A DNA stretch of 8,051 nt, from NCBI GenBank assembly GCA_012514225.1, contig JAAZAQ010000147.1, positions 1 to 8,051 on the forward strand. Direction: 5' to 3'. Made by a program: the position numbers and the translations under genes. Of the stretch, positions 6,488 to 8,051 are shown piece by piece. Origin of the DNA: Clostridiales bacterium (GTDB taxonomy: Bacteria > Bacillota > Clostridia > Christensenellales > Aristaeellaceae). The notes beneath the pieces are model-generated. The model was not told the origin of the DNA, did not search any database, and was given only the letters and a program-made list of their open reading frames with translations. Within the stretch, counting starts at the first letter, position 1, and each line of letters opens with the position of its first letter.

Positions 6488-7819
6488 CTGAGCGCGGACG
6501 CGCGCCGCGTCGCCCTGCTCGTCTTGAACCGGGTCCTGACGGACGAAGCCTACGCGTCCCTGACGCTGGACGAGATGTTCCGCAAGATGCGCCTGACCCA
6601 GAAGGACAAGCGCCTGGCCGCCGCCATCGTGTACCGGACGCTCGAAAACCTGTACCGCATCGATTTCGCGCTGGACCAGTTCCTGAAGGACCGTTCCGCG
6701 CTGGACCCGCGCGTCCTCAACGTCCTGCGGCTGAGCGCCTGCCAGATCCTGCTGATGGATAAAATCCCGGACTTCGCCGCGGTCAACGAGGCGGTGGACT
6801 TGACCCGCTCCCTGGGGCGGGAGGAGCTGACGGGACTGGTCAACGGCGTGCTGCGCGCACTCATCCGGGGCCGGGAAACCCTGCCCTGGCCCCGGCCCGG
6901 TGACGACAACTACCACAGCGTCACCCACTCCCTGCCCCGGTGGCTGGCGGAGGAAATCCTGGAGGGGTATCCGCCGGAGGTGGCGGAGGCCATCCTGTCC
7001 TATCGCAACCCGGAACATGCCGTGACCCTGCGCCGCAACGAGACCCTGGTTACCCAGGCGGAGTTTGACAGCCTGCTGAAAAAGAAGGTCTGGCAAGTGA
7101 AGGACGGGCTTTTGCCAGGGGTCGCGCGCGTGACGGGGACGTCGGACATCGGGCTGGACGCCGATTTCCTCGCCGGGCGCTTCTCCATCCAGGGCGAGGG
7201 CAGCATGCTGGCCGTGCTGGCCTTATCCCCCAAGGCAGGCGCCCAGGTGCTGGATTGCTGCGCCGCGCCGGGCGGGAAGGCCTGTTATCTGGGCGAGCGG
7301 ATGCAAAACACCGGCCGCGTCCACGCCTGGGACGTGCACGAGCACCGGGTGGAGCTCATCCAGGCGCAGGCCCAGCGGCTGCGGCTGTACAACATCCGGC
7401 CGGCCGTACGGGATTCCGCCGTCTACCTGGAGCGCTTCGAGCAGACCATGGACGCCGTGCTGCTGGACGCGCCCTGCTCGGGCACCGGTGTGATGGACAA
7501 CAAGCCCGACGTCAAGTACCGCTTGACCCCGGAGGGTCTGGAAAGCCTGCTCGCGCTGCAGGAAAGCCTGCTGGATACGGTCTGCCGGTACGTCAAGCCC
7601 GGCGGCGTTCTGCTGTATGCCACCTGCAGCCTGCTGCCGCGGGAGAACGCGGTTCAGGTGGAGCGGTTCCTGAACCGTCACCCGGAGTTTCACCTGGACG
7701 CCCTGCCCCCCGCCGTGCCGGAGGCCTTCATCGGGGAAACCGGCTCTTTCGGGCTGCAGCTGCTTCCCCACCGGGACGGCACGGAGGGTTTCTTCATCGC
7801 CAGGATGCGCCGCGTATGA
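5948..7819 (+). CDS. rsmB: 16S rRNA (cytosine-967-C5) methyltransferase with a long basic disordered N-terminal extension
   Basis: SAM-dependent enzyme that makes m5C at position 967 (E. coli numbering) of 16S rRNA. The 623-residue product exceeds the usual 430-450 by about 180. Residues 1-180 are Pro/Arg/Gly/Ala/Lys-rich and look disordered. A NusB-like RNA-binding domain follows at about 182-310 (ARRVALLVLNRVL, KDKRLAAAIVYRTLE, IPDFAAVNEAVDL, LVNGVLRALIR). The Rossmann methyltransferase domain has the SAM motif DCCAAPGGK at 436-444, motif IV DAPCSGTGVMDNKPD at 507-521 (Cys510), and motif VI YATCS with Cys560, the expected nucleophile. The end GFFIARMRR is typical. The ATG overlaps the fmt stop by 4 nt and has a strong purine-rich site upstream. 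No in-frame ATG occurs between the start and the conserved domain; a GTG at 6338 (codon 131) is possible but would still leave a tail. RsmF or another NOP2/Sun protein is less likely because the NusB domain and the fmt neighbour point to RsmB. Confidence 0.93.
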   Translation: MSESGKRDRQKPRGEARPGGGKPRWGKPVAGGQGARGKYARPSFGRPAGKPSGSPGKPPVRGPYGRPAPKGEGNTDAPGAVRDKPAFKRADALPGQGRAPSARPSRPYAPRGVKPGTRPAKDGRAFPSSPVPDGAKRPFNRPSRPGESRGLNPAARPGAGFQRRPAVRPAPRPAAPPPPSLSADARRVALLVLNRVLTDEAYASLTLDEMFRKMRLTQKDKRLAAAIVYRTLENLYRIDFALDQFLKDRSALDPRVLNVLRLSACQILLMDKIPDFAAVNEAVDLTRSLGREELTGLVNGVLRALIRGRETLPWPRPGDDNYHSVTHSLPRWLAEEILEGYPPEVAEAILSYRNPEHAVTLRRNETLVTQAEFDSLLKKKVWQVKDGLLPGVARVTGTSDIGLDADFLAGRFSIQGEGSMLAVLALSPKAGAQVLDCCAAPGGKACYLGERMQNTGRVHAWDVHEHRVELIQAQAQRLRLYNIRPAVRDSAVYLERFEQTMDAVLLDAPCSGTGVMDNKPDVKYRLTPEGLESLLALQESLLDTVCRYVKPGGVLLYATCSLLPRENAVQVERFLNRHPEFHLDALPPAVPEAFIGETGSFGLQLLPHRDGTEGFFIARMRRV

Positions 7820-8051
7820 CGACGGACCGACCGCAGCTGACCGGCCTGACCCCGGAGGAACTGGCTGTCTGGCTCAAAGACCTGGGCGAGCCCGCTTTCC
7901 GCGCGCGCCAGGTGATGGACTGGCTGGTCAAAGGCCGGGATTTCGGGGAGATGCGAAACCTGCCCGCGGCCCTGCGGGAACGGCTGCCCTCCCTCGCCGT
8001 CGCGCAGCCCGCCGCCATCCTGGAGCGCCATCCGTCCCGGGACGACGGCAC
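7816..8051 (+). CDS. rlmN: Dual-specificity 23S rRNA/tRNA adenine-C2 methyltransferase RlmN, N-terminal part (partial)
   Basis: The ATG overlaps the rsmB stop by 4 nt, and the frame stays open to the window edge, giving 78 full codons. The fragment matches the N-terminal accessory domain of RlmN: LTPEELAVWLKDLGEPAFRA at 11-30, then RQVMDWLVKGRDFGEMRNLP, then LRERL, and a terminal RDDG where relatives have KDGT leading into the core. The radical-SAM CxxxCxxC motif and both catalytic cysteines lie beyond the window. RlmN makes m2A2503 in 23S rRNA and m2A37 in some tRNAs using radical SAM chemistry. Its position after rsmB is standard in Bacillota. A weak AGGA at 7802-7805 precedes the start, so coupling to rsmB is likely. 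Cfr is a relative, but this operon position points to RlmN. Confidence 0.9.
   Translation, partial: MTTDRPQLTGLTPEELAVWLKDLGEPAFRARQVMDWLVKGRDFGEMRNLPAALRERLPSLAVAQPAAILERHPSRDDG

Noticed and set aside
5699..7096. Long open frame (465 codons) on the minus strand opposite the end of fmt and the rsmB tail
   Set aside because: High-GC DNA gives few stops in antisense frames. The translation has no recognisable domain, and the plus strand encodes well-supported genes throughout.

Overview
This window is an 8 kb piece of a single, tightly packed, plus-strand housekeeping operon. It holds, in order, yicC (3' end only), gmk, rpoZ, coaBC, priA, def, fmt, rsmB and rlmN (5' end only). This order is the conserved yicC-(remA)-gmk-rpoZ-coaBC-priA-def-fmt-rsmB-rlmN block of Bacillota (it matches Bacillus subtilis yloC through rlmN), so the source is most likely a Bacillota/Clostridia genome. 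The DNA is very G+C-rich by eye, with G or C favoured at third codon positions. That suggests a high-GC clostridial lineage rather than Bacillus or a low-GC Clostridium. I cannot name a genus.

Layout: the last 50 codons of yicC (endoribonuclease family) are followed after 4 nt by gmk (guanylate kinase), then after 18 nt by rpoZ (RNA polymerase omega), then after 2 nt by coaBC (coenzyme A synthesis, GTG start). priA (replication-restart helicase) overlaps coaBC by 8 nt. After 20 nt come def (peptide deformylase) and fmt (Met-tRNA formyltransferase), which share one base. rsmB (16S rRNA m5C methyltransferase) overlaps fmt by 4 nt, and rlmN (23S/tRNA m2A methyltransferase) overlaps rsmB by 4 nt. 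No intergenic gap exceeds 20 nt. I found no promoter, terminator, RNA gene, mobile element or CRISPR array. All genes look intact apart from the two cut by the window edges.

The genes act together only in the broad sense of supporting growth: nucleotide and cofactor supply, transcription, replication restart, and start and finish of translation. def and fmt form a true functional pair, adding and removing the N-formyl group. rsmB and rlmN both modify rRNA.

The most unusual feature is the start of rsmB. About 180 residues of basic, Pro/Arg/Gly-rich, apparently disordered sequence precede the normal NusB-like and methyltransferase domains. This tail carries a degenerate aromatic-x-Arg-Pro motif several times. 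Two lesser oddities are the absence of remA between yicC and gmk, and a short basic N-terminal extension on Gmk. I see no defence, mobile or otherwise novel multi-gene system here.
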